From Luteibaculum sp964627445 (lineage in GTDB: Bacteria > Bacteroidota > Bacteroidia > Flavobacteriales_D > Luteibaculaceae): 64,000 nucleotides of DNA. The DNA lies in NCBI GenBank assembly GCA_964627445.1, contig CAZVJF010000003.1, positions 62,001 through 126,000 of the forward strand. Direction: 5' to 3'. A program made the position numbers and the translations under genes. The notes under the pieces were generated by a model. The model did not search any database. It had not been told where the DNA came from and was given only the letters and a program-made list of their open reading frames with translations. Below, in pieces: positions 51,223-59,863 of this stretch (its first letter is position 1; each line of letters starts with the position of its first letter).

Positions 51223-52830
51223 TTACAACGAATTGGGTTGCTTCTTCACCGCGCTTAAATCCAAAACGTTCATTCCATTGCTACTCAGTCCCTCGATATT
51301 TTTGCGACACAGCTGCAGCACCTCGTCTTGAAATAGCGGTATAGCCGGTAGGGATTCGCTAATGCGTTCATTCATAGCGGTTAACACCTCTTCTCGTGCT
51401 GCCCCAGAAAGCAAATTAGCGGCTTCATATAAGGAGTCGAGTTTCGCATCGCGATATTTGAAATAGTTGGGGCCGTTGGGTATGCTATTCGGGCTGTAAA
51501 ACAAGCTAAGAAAGTTTTCTGGGTCCGGATAATCGGCTATCCACGATTTGCGAAACAGCGCCAAACTACCCGATGCGGTTTGTTCACGGTGGTGCGAAGC
51601 GGGCATGACCTCTACCTGGGTAGGCACACCCACTTGCTGCCATTGCGATTGCACAAACTCACAAACTTCCAATGCGCCTGAGGTGGTGTGTATGGTAACT
51701 TCTGGAACTGTGTCAAGCGCAGCTAGCAAAGACCGTGCTTTTTTGGGGTTGTACTGCAAATAAGGCTGGAGCTTTAGTGGACTGTTGTACAGGCTGGGAG
51801 GAACAAAACCCTGCAGTGCTGGAACGCCTATTCCATTTAAAACATACGCAACTAAGGCCTCTCTATTAATAGCCATGCTTAAGGCCCGGCGCAATGCCAC
51901 CTGGTCTAATGCCCGATCTACTCCAAAGCAAATACCCAAATAGTCTGTTTTTAAAAATGGAGTGCTGATAATTTTAAAATCGGTCTCAAATTCTGCACTC
52001 AGCGCACCTGAGGTGTTTAAAACTCGGTGCTTGGAAGCCGCGTCCAATCCCGATATAAAATCGAAATCGCCACGCTGCATGGCCATCAATGCAGCACTTT
52101 GATCTTTTATAAACGATACCGATATGGCATCCAGGTAGGGTAGTTTTCCCCCTAGGGAATCTTTTAAGTAATAGCTCGGATTTTTATGCAGCACCAGCTT
52201 CACCCCTTCCTTCCAAATAAAAAACCGAAAAGGGCCACAGCCCACAGGGTTGCTACGGAAGGCATCTCCGTAAAAGGCTACGGCTTCGTGCGGCACCACA
52301 CTACAATATTGCATGCTGAGGAGCGATAAAAACTGAGGCGTAGCTTGGTTGAGGGTAATGGTAAGCGTGGAGTCGCTGTGTACCTTTATGTGCAGTGAGT
52401 CGCCTGTGCGTGCTACGGCATCGAGTACCCATCTCCCTGGTGAGGCAGATTCTCTGGCTACCAAGCGTTGCAAGCTGTAGCGCACATCGTGGGCGGTTAC
52501 CTGCCGTCCTTTACCGTTTTCAAATACCGCATTATCATGGAAAAACACCGAGTTGCGCAGCGTAAAATGGTATTGGGTTTGGCTGGAATCTACGATCCAG
52601 GATTTTGCGATGGCCGGTTGCACACGGAGGTTTTTATCCAACTGCACCAAACCATCGTAGAGTTGGTTGCATACCCAAATATTCTCCAGGTTGCGACTAA
52701 AGGCAGGATCTAACGAACTCACGCCACCCGGTTCATTGTAGCGAAAAACCGATTTGTTCGAAAACTCCGAGCTGCTGCTGGCACATGATGCCAGCGCAAT
52801 GAGTGCAAAGATCCAAAACCATATACGCAT
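51223..52830 (-). CDS. Extracellular solute-binding protein, peptide type (family 5), lipoprotein
   Basis: A 535-aa DppA/OppA-like lipoprotein (signal LIALASC). Recognisable are EPGGVSSLDPAFSRN, YDGLVQLDKNLRVQPAIAKSWIV, and ALRRALSMAINREALVAYVLNG, standard for family 5. It probably binds oligopeptides or a related ligand. No permease or ATPase gene is adjacent, so it may work with a transporter elsewhere. A TACTTTTG box (52835-52842) sets the start at 52830. It is convergent with the preceding gene with no gap. Confidence 0.88.
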   Translation of the reverse strand: MRIWFWIFALIALASCASSSSEFSNKSVFRYNEPGGVSSLDPAFSRNLENIWVCNQLYDGLVQLDKNLRVQPAIAKSWIVDSSQTQYHFTLRNSVFFHDNAVFENGKGRQVTAHDVRYSLQRLVARESASPGRWVLDAVARTGDSLHIKVHSDSTLTITLNQATPQFLSLLSMQYCSVVPHEAVAFYGDAFRSNPVGCGPFRFFIWKEGVKLVLHKNPSYYLKDSLGGKLPYLDAISVSFIKDQSAALMAMQRGDFDFISGLDAASKHRVLNTSGALSAEFETDFKIISTPFLKTDYLGICFGVDRALDQVALRRALSMAINREALVAYVLNGIGVPALQGFVPPSLYNSPLKLQPYLQYNPKKARSLLAALDTVPEVTIHTTSGALEVCEFVQSQWQQVGVPTQVEVMPASHHREQTASGSLALFRKSWIADYPDPENFLSLFYSPNSIPNGPNYFKYRDAKLDSLYEAANLLSGAAREEVLTAMNERISESLPAIPLFQDEVLQLCRKNIEGLSSNGMNVLDLSAVKKQPNSL

Positions 52831-52834
52831 GCCA

Positions 52835-52842
52835 CAAAAGTA
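52835..52842 (-). promoter_or_regulatory. -7 promoter box of the solute-binding protein gene (TACTTTTG)
   Basis: Exact TAnnTTTG on the minus strand, ending 4 nt before the ATG, so the mRNA would be leaderless or nearly so. Confidence 0.55.
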
Positions 52843-52919
52843 GCAGCTTCGCTTAGCTAAACGCAAAAGCATACTTCGCAGACTAGGACTAAATTCACAA
52901 TTCCGTAACAACACTTACT

Positions 52920-52947
52920 TTGAGTGCCGTTTTATTTTAATAATTTG
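52920..52947 (+). promoter_or_regulatory. Promoter of the LVIVD-type lipoprotein pair (TTG-N18-TAATTTG)
   Basis: TTG at 52920-52922 and TAATTTG at 52941-52947, spacing 18 nt, 8 nt before the ATG at 52956. The -7 box is one base short of consensus. Confidence 0.45.
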
Positions 52948-52955
52948 GAGTACCA

Positions 52956-53462
52956 ATGAATATCCCCATGCTTAAACACCTATTACTAACTGCGACTTGC
53001 GCACTACTGCTAAGCAGTTGTTGGATTTCAGATCCCGAAGAACCCGTTTCCGAGCCCATGTACGAGCCCGTGTATATGCTGCGGGATTCGCTGGATGCCT
53101 CCGTTAAAATACTTCCAGCCCGAGCCATAGAAAACTCCGGGAAGATATACATCATCAACAACCTACTTTTTGTAGGGGAAAAACGGAAAGGGTTTCACGT
53201 TTTTGACAATACCGATCCTTCCAACCCCGAAAAAATTCACTTTTTGCAGGTATTGGGTGCTACCGACATTGCGGTGCGTAACAACCTGTTTTATCTAAAC
53301 CAAGCGACCGATCTCATTGCCTTACGATACAATTTTGAAGAAATCAGTATAAGTATCACCGAGCGCATTGCCAATACCTTTCCACCTGTTGCTTCTCCTT
53401 CGGGTCGCACTGCGAATACCTTAGATGGAGAAGTAGTAGTTAACTGGTTGCCTAAAAACTAA
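52956..53462 (+). CDS. LVIVD-repeat-like lipoprotein (short)
   Basis: A 168-aa predicted lipoprotein (Cys22 in LLSSC). Its middle has repeat-like beta units with GKIYIINNLLFVGEKRKGFHVFDNTDPSNPEKIHFLQ, the LVIVD-type propeller pattern. It seems to contain only one or two repeats, fewer than a full propeller, and may combine with its neighbour. Five nt separate it from the next lipoprotein. Confidence 0.7.
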   Translation: MNIPMLKHLLLTATCALLLSSCWISDPEEPVSEPMYEPVYMLRDSLDASVKILPARAIENSGKIYIINNLLFVGEKRKGFHVFDNTDPSNPEKIHFLQVLGATDIAVRNNLFYLNQATDLIALRYNFEEISISITERIANTFPPVASPSGRTANTLDGEVVVNWLPKN

Positions 53463-53467
53463 TTCCC

Positions 53468-54214
53468 ATGAAATTGCGATTTACCCTATTTATTCTGTTG
53501 CTCGCTTTTGTTGTGGCATGCGAAGACGGATCCAGTGATGACGCTGCCATAGCACAATCAGCCGAAGGCCAGGGAGGCTCCTTGGCAACTTTTGCCCTTA
53601 AAGGCCAGTACCTCTACGTTGTAGATGCTTTTAACCTCAATGTATTTAGCCTGGAAAATCCCGAAAAGCCCGTTCTTGTAAACGATGTCAACGTGGGCTT
53701 TGATATTGAAACCCTATTTAGCTATCGCGAATACCTGTACATTGGTTCTAGGCGCGGCATGTTTATCTACAACATAGAAAACCCTGAGGTTCCCGTACAA
53801 ATGGCCGAAGTACAACACTTTACGGCTTGCGACCCCGTGGTAGCCAACGACTCCCTCGCTTTTGTTACCCTGCACAGCACCGTGGTTTGCGGTAACGATA
53901 TTAACCAGTTAGAGACCTACAACGTTGAAAACGTTACCAATCCCGTACTCTTGAGTACCACCCAATTGATTGAGCCTAAAGGGCTGGGACTTTTTAGGCA
54001 TTACCTATTGGTTTGCGATGACCAGATTAAAGTTTTTGACACCCGCAATCCTGCTGAAATGGAGGTACTGGACCAAATTGATGTGCGCGCCTTTGATGTA
54101 ATTATTCGCGGAAACCTGTTGATAGCCATTGGTGATTTGGGACTATACCAATACCGCCTAGAAGACACGGAAAACGGACTGGTTGTTACAGAATTAAGCA
54201 CCGTGCTTATCTGA
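53468..54214 (+). CDS. LVIVD-repeat lipoprotein
   Basis: A 248-aa lipoprotein (Cys18 in FVVAC). Repeats such as GQYLYVVDAFNLNVFSLENPEKP, REYLYIGSRRGMFIYNIENPEVP, NQLETYNVENVTNP and DDQIKVFDTRNPAEM follow the LVIVD pattern and would form beta-propeller blades at the cell surface. Function is unknown. It ends 10 nt before the convergent purT gene. Confidence 0.78.
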   Translation: MKLRFTLFILLLAFVVACEDGSSDDAAIAQSAEGQGGSLATFALKGQYLYVVDAFNLNVFSLENPEKPVLVNDVNVGFDIETLFSYREYLYIGSRRGMFIYNIENPEVPVQMAEVQHFTACDPVVANDSLAFVTLHSTVVCGNDINQLETYNVENVTNPVLLSTTQLIEPKGLGLFRHYLLVCDDQIKVFDTRNPAEMEVLDQIDVRAFDVIIRGNLLIAIGDLGLYQYRLEDTENGLVVTELSTVLI

Positions 54215-54223
54215 TAGGTTCCG

Positions 54224-55390
54224 CTATTTCACCTCAATTTTAGCGGCTGCCGCTTTCGCTTTAGATTTTAACGCCTCCATGTCCGTGTTTACGGTATCAT
54301 AGGCTAAAGCTACGGCCATTCTTCGATAGGGTCTCGTAGTAGGTTTACCAAAAATGCGCACATCCGTTTGCGGTGCGGCTAAGGCCGCTTCCAACCCGGT
54401 AAATTGCGGGGTTTGCTTTCCTTCCTCTTTAGCCAGCACTACGGCAGAAACGCCTGCACGATCTAAAGTTACCTCCGGTATGGGCAATCCAAGAATGGCG
54501 CGGGCATGTAGCTCAAACTCATTGAGGTTTTGTGTACCCGCCAAGGTTACCATACCCGTGTCGTGTGGGCGTGGCGAAAGCTCTGAAAAGTACACCCCAT
54601 CGTTGGCAATAAAAAACTCAACACCCCAAATACCCGCACCACCTAAGGCTGCGGTTACTTTATCTGCCATTTCTTGCGCAGCTTGCAGGTCTTCGGGTTT
54701 TATGGCGCAGGGCTGCCAGCTTTCCTGGTAATCGCCTCGCTCCTGCCTGTGCCCTATGGGTGGGCAAAACAGGGTTGGTCCATCGTGTTGGGTTACGGTA
54801 AGCAAGGTAATTTCTGTGTGGAAGTCCACAAATCCTTCTACAATAACTTCTTGCAAATCGCCACGGCTGCCCTCCAAAGCATAGGTCCAAGCTTTGGAAA
54901 CATCCTCGGGTGATTTGATAACCGACTGCCCTTTACCGCTGGAGGACATCAAAGGTTTTACTACACAAGGCATACCGATAGAGTCCACCGCATCTTTAAA
55001 ATCCTTTTCATTATCGGCATAACGGTAGGGAGCCGTTCGTACCTCTAAATCTTGGGCAGCCAAATCGCGAATCAGCTTTCGGTTCATAGTAAAATTGGCC
55101 GCCTTAGCGCTGGGCACCACGGTGATGCCCTGTTGCTCGTAATCGTAAAAACGGTCGGTGCGTATGCTTTCTATTTCGGGTACTACGAAATGAGGTTGAT
55201 ACTTGGCCACCACGGCATCTAATGCTTTGCCATCCAACATGTCCAATACCTCAAAAGTATCGGCTACCTGCATTGCTGGTGCGCCCTCATAGTTATCGCA
55301 AGCCACTACATAATGTCCAAAGCGTTGCAGGGCAATTACCAGTTCCTTACCCAATTCGCCCGATCCTAGTAAAACAATTGTCTTTTGCAT
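54224..55390 (-). CDS. purT: Formate-dependent phosphoribosylglycinamide formyltransferase
   Basis: A 388-aa ATP-grasp enzyme making formyl-GAR from formate in purine synthesis. Start MQKTIVLLGSGELGKELVIALQRFG is the PurT N-terminus; VVPEIESIRTDRF, CVVKPLMSSSGKGQSVI, FHTEITLLTV, FFIANDGVYFSELSPRPHDTGMVTLA and the C-terminal FGKPTTRPYRRMAVALA follow. ATG 55390 is preferred over one 24 nt upstream. It is divergent from katG. Confidence 0.94.
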   Translation of the reverse strand: MQKTIVLLGSGELGKELVIALQRFGHYVVACDNYEGAPAMQVADTFEVLDMLDGKALDAVVAKYQPHFVVPEIESIRTDRFYDYEQQGITVVPSAKAANFTMNRKLIRDLAAQDLEVRTAPYRYADNEKDFKDAVDSIGMPCVVKPLMSSSGKGQSVIKSPEDVSKAWTYALEGSRGDLQEVIVEGFVDFHTEITLLTVTQHDGPTLFCPPIGHRQERGDYQESWQPCAIKPEDLQAAQEMADKVTAALGGAGIWGVEFFIANDGVYFSELSPRPHDTGMVTLAGTQNLNEFELHARAILGLPIPEVTLDRAGVSAVVLAKEEGKQTPQFTGLEAALAAPQTDVRIFGKPTTRPYRRMAVALAYDTVNTDMEALKSKAKAAAAKIEVK

Positions 55391-55560
55391 GCCTACCGTT
55401 TTGCGGGTAAACATACAAAGCTCTCTGCATTGCTACGGGTATACGGGGTTTCTTGCGCAAGATTTTACTTCAACCTGTATCGGAGAATCCTACTGATTTT
55501 CAACAGGTCCATAAACTAACCTACTACAAATCAATACATTGAGAATATCAATCTTAAGTA

Positions 55561-55577
55561 TATAACATTCTGTTATA
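55561..55577 (+). promoter_or_regulatory. 17-bp palindrome upstream of katG, possible operator
   Basis: Perfect inverted repeat TATAACA-TTC-TGTTATA. Its centre is about 65 bp before the transcription start expected from the katG -7 box at 55621, a usual activator position. The regulator is unknown; peroxide-type or Crp/Fnr-type are possibilities by inference. Confidence 0.45.
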
Positions 55578-55598
55578 GCATGATAGAAATAATAGATT

Positions 55599-55628
55599 TT
55601 AATTATTCTTTTATCGGCAATACATTTG
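55599..55628 (+). promoter_or_regulatory. katG promoter (TTA-N19-TACATTTG)
   Basis: Exact -7 TACATTTG (55621-55628) with a TTA at the -33 position, spacing 19 nt. It gives a leader of about 30 nt before the ATG at 55663. A TATATTTA just before the ATG is too close to act. Confidence 0.6.
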
Positions 55629-55662
55629 ATGAAGCACAATTTCAAACACAACCTATATTTAT

Positions 55663-57933
55663 ATGAAAACCACACTACCTGCTCTCGCACTTTCGGTACT
55701 TATGCTGGGATGCGGTGGCACAAAAGAAAAACAAATGGCAGAAGAACAAGGAGGCTGTCCACTAGGCTTTGGCAAAACAAAGTCTACCGGAAAAACAATA
55801 ACGGGCGAGGGACCTACCAACAAGGATTGGTGGCCCAACCAGCTCGACTTAACCGTGCTGCATCAGAACTCTGAATTATCCAACCCCATGGACGAGGACT
55901 TCAGCTATGCTGAAGCCTTCGAAAAGGTGGATTACCAGGCTTTAAAAAAGGATATTGAGGCGGTAATGACCGACTCTAAGGATTGGTGGCCTGCCGATTT
56001 TGGGCACTACGGCCCCTTCTTTATCCGAATGGCGTGGCACAGTGCGGGTACCTATCGTACGGGCGATGGCCGGGGTGGTTCACGCTCGGGACAACAGCGG
56101 TTTGCTCCACTAAACAGTTGGCCCGACAACGCCAACCTGGACAAAGCGCGCAGGTTGTTGTGGCCGGTTAAGCAGAAGTATGGCAACAAAATTTCATGGG
56201 CCGATCTTATGATTCTAACCGGGAATGTTGCTTTGGAGTCTATGGGATTTGAAACTCTGGGATTTGCGGGAGGACGTGAAGACGTATGGGAACCGGCCAG
56301 CAACGTATACTGGGGCTCGGAAAGCAAGTGGTTGGAAGACAAGCGCTACAACGAGGATAGAGAGCTCGAAAACCCACTGGCTGCCGTACAAATGGGACTC
56401 ATCTATGTAAATCCCGAGGGACCTAACGGAGAACCCGATCCAGTGAAGGCCGCAGTAGATATCCGCGAAACCTTTGGCCGCATGGGCATGAATGATGAAG
56501 AAACCGTAGCCCTCATTGCTGGAGGTCATACCTTAGGTAAAACACATGGAGCCGCACCGGCTACGCACGTAGGCAAAGAACCTGAGGCTGCACCCATTGA
56601 AGAACAAGGTTTTGGTTGGAAAAGCGACTACAAAAGTGGTGCTGGCCCCGATGCGATAACCTCGGGCCTGGAAGTAATTTGGACAGAAACCCCTACCGAA
56701 TGGAGCCAGGGTTACTTTAAAAGCTTGTTTGAAAACGAGTGGGAACTCACCAAATCGCCAGCAGGAGCACACCAATGGGTAGCAGTAAATCCTAAGAAAA
56801 TGTATCCCGATGCTTTTGACCCCGAGAAAAAGCACAAACCCACCATGCTCACTACCGATTTATCGCTCCGCGAGGATCCGGTTTACGAGAAAATCTCCAG
56901 ACGTTTCTACGAAAATCCAGAGGCGTTCAATGAGGCCTTTGCTAAAGCGTGGTTTAAGTTAACGCACCGCGATATGGGCCCTAAAAGCACCTACCTGGGA
57001 CCTGAAGTTCCAGAAGAGGATTTTGTGTGGCAGGACCCCATTCCAACCTGGGACAAACCCGTAATCAACAACACGGATATCCAGGCGCTAAAGAAAACCA
57101 TTCTAAACTCCAAGCTTACCCAACACGATTTAATAAACACCGCTTGGGCTTCGGCTGCAACGTACCGCCACTCGGATCGCAGAGGAGGTGCCAATGGTGC
57201 ACGCATCCGCCTAGAACCCCAGGTAAATTGGGAAAGCAACAACCCAGCACGTCTGAAAGAGGTATTGGCTATTTACGAGACGATCCAGGCCGACTTCAAC
57301 TCCAAATCCAGCCGCAAGGTTTCCTTAGCCGATCTTATTGTTTTGGGTGGAAATGCCGCCATTGAAGCAGCTGCAAAGAAAGCAGGAATGAATATTACGG
57401 TGCCTTTTACTCCAGGCCGTGCCGATGCCACACAAGAACAAACCGATGTGGAAGGAATGGCCGTTTTGGAACCTATGGCCGATGGTTTTAGAAACTACGA
57501 GAAAACCGATTACACCCTCACTACCGAAGAGCTGCTGGTAGATAAAGCGCAATTGTTGCGCCTAACCGCTCCCGAGATGACCGTACTGGTTGGAGGTATG
57601 CGTGCTATGGATGTAAACTTTGACGGCTCCGAACATGGGGTATTTACAGCGAAACCCGGTGCACTCACCAACGATTTCTTTGTAAACCTACTTTCAATGG
57701 AAACGCGCTGGGAAGCCGCAGATGATAGCCGTAAATTGTTTCACGGTATCGATCGCAGCAGCGGTGAGAAAAAGTGGACCGCAACTCGTGCAGATTTGAT
57801 CTTTGGTTCCAACTCCGAATTGCGCGCGCTATCCGAAGTGTACGCCAGTAGCGGCCAAGAAAAGTTTGTAAAGGACTTTGTTGCCGCCTGGACGAAGGTG
57901 ATGCAACTCGATCGCTTTGACCTGAACCTGTAA
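55663..57933 (+). CDS. katG: Catalase-peroxidase with an apparent lipoprotein signal
   Basis: A 756-aa haem enzyme breaking down hydrogen peroxide. Distal site RMAWHSAGTYR, the Tyr of the Met-Tyr-Trp crosslink in IYVNPEGPNGEPD, the Met in FGRMGMNDEE, and proximal His in AGGHTLGKTHG are all present; the second half is the usual duplicated domain. The N-terminus, MKTTLPALALSVLMLGCGGT, is a signal peptide with a lipobox-like LMLGC (Cys17), unusual for KatG and implying export. A second Cys-containing segment (GGCPLGFGK) follows, which resembles normal cytosolic KatG starts. Confidence 0.95.
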   Translation: MKTTLPALALSVLMLGCGGTKEKQMAEEQGGCPLGFGKTKSTGKTITGEGPTNKDWWPNQLDLTVLHQNSELSNPMDEDFSYAEAFEKVDYQALKKDIEAVMTDSKDWWPADFGHYGPFFIRMAWHSAGTYRTGDGRGGSRSGQQRFAPLNSWPDNANLDKARRLLWPVKQKYGNKISWADLMILTGNVALESMGFETLGFAGGREDVWEPASNVYWGSESKWLEDKRYNEDRELENPLAAVQMGLIYVNPEGPNGEPDPVKAAVDIRETFGRMGMNDEETVALIAGGHTLGKTHGAAPATHVGKEPEAAPIEEQGFGWKSDYKSGAGPDAITSGLEVIWTETPTEWSQGYFKSLFENEWELTKSPAGAHQWVAVNPKKMYPDAFDPEKKHKPTMLTTDLSLREDPVYEKISRRFYENPEAFNEAFAKAWFKLTHRDMGPKSTYLGPEVPEEDFVWQDPIPTWDKPVINNTDIQALKKTILNSKLTQHDLINTAWASAATYRHSDRRGGANGARIRLEPQVNWESNNPARLKEVLAIYETIQADFNSKSSRKVSLADLIVLGGNAAIEAAAKKAGMNITVPFTPGRADATQEQTDVEGMAVLEPMADGFRNYEKTDYTLTTEELLVDKAQLLRLTAPEMTVLVGGMRAMDVNFDGSEHGVFTAKPGALTNDFFVNLLSMETRWEAADDSRKLFHGIDRSSGEKKWTATRADLIFGSNSELRALSEVYASSGQEKFVKDFVAAWTKVMQLDRFDLNL

Positions 57934-57952
57934 GTAGCGAACGCTACAAAAC

Positions 57953-57981
57953 AAAAAAGCCTCCAAATTGGAGGCTTTTTT
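57953..57981. terminator. Bidirectional terminator between katG and the metallophosphatase
   Basis: Stem AAAAAAGCCTCC / GGAGGCTTTTTT with a short AT loop, lying between two convergent genes and usable from both strands. Confidence 0.88.
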
Positions 57982-58001
57982 ATTGCTATGAGGTAAATGC
58001 T

Positions 58002-59705
58002 TTACTTGATTACTAAAAGCTTTTCTATGTAGGTTTTGTTGCCTGCTTTGAGTTGAACAAAGTAGGTTCCGTTTGGCATGTCTACCAAAGAGACCTTCTT
58101 GCTGATATCGCCATGGGTTGCTACACCCGTAGTAGCAAAAACTTGCTTACCACCGATGCTTGTAATCGCTATGCTGTAGTCTGATGCATTGGCACCCACT
58201 AAGCTAACAGTAACCTCTGTGTTGCTTACCGGGTTGGGTTTAATCATCAATTCATTCACACGGCTGTTAAGCTCTACGATGTTGGTTACCGTGTTACCGC
58301 ACTCGTCTAGCTCTGGACGTGGAGTAAGTCCATTATCTGTAATGGTTACTACAATTCCCTCGCCTCCATCAACAAGGTCAATACCTTCGGGCTCTGTAAA
58401 GCGATTTTCGTCTGTAAGCTCTTCCATGTTATTGGCCAGGTCCAAGTCATCTGGGTTATAGGTACGCACCGTACGCACCTCCATACGGTCTTGGTTCACC
58501 CAAGTCCATTTAACTTGGTTCATACCAGGCATCGTTCCGCGAGTCCAGGTTTTAACATCATCGGCATCACCACGGTTAGCCGCCCAAGTACCTTCTCCAA
58601 CAAATACAATTCCACGTGCGTCATCTGCAATGCGCATAAAGTTGTCCTCTACCTCACGGTCGCAAAAGGTGGTACCATTGGGTTCTAGTGAAGGCATTAA
58701 AGGCCAAGTAGTTTTTACTACGTGCGCATCACTCTCATATACCACGCGTACTTGATAATCAAAGAAGCGCTGTGCCCAGTTGGCATACCCACCTTCTAGG
58801 TCAGACTTGCCAGCTTCATGCGGACGCAAAGGTTTGTGGTATTGTGCTACTTTCCAGTAGGTGTTTAGATCGTGTTCTTTCAAATCGGCCTCTAACCATT
58901 CGCCTTGCTCCAAAAACTCCGTTTCTGAATTTAAGGTGTACACGCGAATAAGATTCCCACCAAAACTTAGAGCGTAGTACCCATCGTTCACGGGGGTATC
59001 AAATAGTTGCTCAATTACTTGTGGTCCTGTAGGAGGTACAAAAGGAAACTCCTCATGATTCCCCAAAGCTGCGATTATGGGCGTAATACGGCCGTCTGAA
59101 GCATAGGTAAGTTCCCAATCTTCCATCCAACGCATCCATTCTTCGTCATCGTTAAAGAAGGTGTAATCTCCACCAAACATCACAAAATCGGCTCTAAGCT
59201 TCGATACCACTTTGTTCGATTCCTTACGTGCATCAAAACTTTCTTGGATACGCGCTGGCTCATCGTAGTTGGCCCTACTGTCTCCACCCGATATAATAGA
59301 AATAGGGTCTGAAGGTTTGTCGGACAAGGTTTTAGACCAATATCCATCCACGTACTGTGTAGTCTGTGTTGCATCGGTATACTTAATCAGAAAGTGATAC
59401 TCGGTTTTAGGCTGCAAGTTTTCAAGGCGCACAAAATAGTGGTTTAGCCCTTTAAATGCGGTAACCTCTTTCGACACGGGTACGGGACCAAAAGCATAAG
59501 CAGCTTCATCGGTGCCGTGGTTTTGCGTATCGTAGTACAGCTCGAAATTGGTACCATTTCCAAGACCGATTAGGGGTTGACTCCAACCAAAAACCATAGT
59601 AGTGGCAGGATTATCTCTAAACATGGTTCTGAAGCTCTGCGGCTGCGCAAAAGCTGAAACCACAAAAGCTACAACAAAAGATAAGGTTAAGACTTTTTTC
59701 TTCAT
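58002..59705 (-). CDS. Secreted purple-acid-phosphatase-like metallophosphoesterase, T9SS-sorted
   Basis: A 567-aa secreted enzyme. Signal peptide (LTLSFVVAFVVSAFA); an N-terminal FN3-like domain (about 30-130); then the calcineurin-like metal site: SGGDSRAN, FGGDYTFF, ALGNHEEF, VAQYHKPL and VVYESDAHVVK. The last motif reads SDAH where purple acid phosphatases have GHVH, perhaps a subfamily feature. A T9SS sorting domain ends it (MIKPNPVSNTEVTVSL ... TYIEKLLVIK). It likely frees phosphate outside the cell. Confidence 0.85.
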   Translation of the reverse strand: MKKKVLTLSFVVAFVVSAFAQPQSFRTMFRDNPATTMVFGWSQPLIGLGNGTNFELYYDTQNHGTDEAAYAFGPVPVSKEVTAFKGLNHYFVRLENLQPKTEYHFLIKYTDATQTTQYVDGYWSKTLSDKPSDPISIISGGDSRANYDEPARIQESFDARKESNKVVSKLRADFVMFGGDYTFFNDDEEWMRWMEDWELTYASDGRITPIIAALGNHEEFPFVPPTGPQVIEQLFDTPVNDGYYALSFGGNLIRVYTLNSETEFLEQGEWLEADLKEHDLNTYWKVAQYHKPLRPHEAGKSDLEGGYANWAQRFFDYQVRVVYESDAHVVKTTWPLMPSLEPNGTTFCDREVEDNFMRIADDARGIVFVGEGTWAANRGDADDVKTWTRGTMPGMNQVKWTWVNQDRMEVRTVRTYNPDDLDLANNMEELTDENRFTEPEGIDLVDGGEGIVVTITDNGLTPRPELDECGNTVTNIVELNSRVNELMIKPNPVSNTEVTVSLVGANASDYSIAITSIGGKQVFATTGVATHGDISKKVSLVDMPNGTYFVQLKAGNKTYIEKLLVIK

Positions 59706-59724
59706 AGCATCTAATTCTAGGGTG

Positions 59725-59732
59725 CAAAGATA
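59725..59732 (-). promoter_or_regulatory. -7 promoter box of the metallophosphatase gene (TATCTTTG)
   Basis: Exact TAnnTTTG on the minus strand, 19 nt before the ATG. Confidence 0.55.
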
Positions 59733-59849
59733 CCACCCAAATAAGCGCTACACCTCAACTCTGTGTTAAGAAAATGCCTTGTATCCTTTCGATAACGTTA
59801 CGGTAGTATTACCTCAATATTAAGGCTCAACTATTACCAGAATAACCTA

Positions 59850-59857
59850 TAATTTTG
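59850..59857 (+). promoter_or_regulatory. -7 promoter box (TAATTTTG) of the polytopic membrane protein gene
   Basis: Exact TAnnTTTG ending 6 nt before the ATG at 59864; it decides against the earlier in-frame start at 59855. Confidence 0.6.
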
Positions 59858-59863
59858 CCCGCT

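Noticed and set aside
55654..55661. TATATTTA as katG promoter
   Set aside because: It ends one base before the ATG, so transcription would start inside the gene; the TACATTTG at 55621 is better placed.
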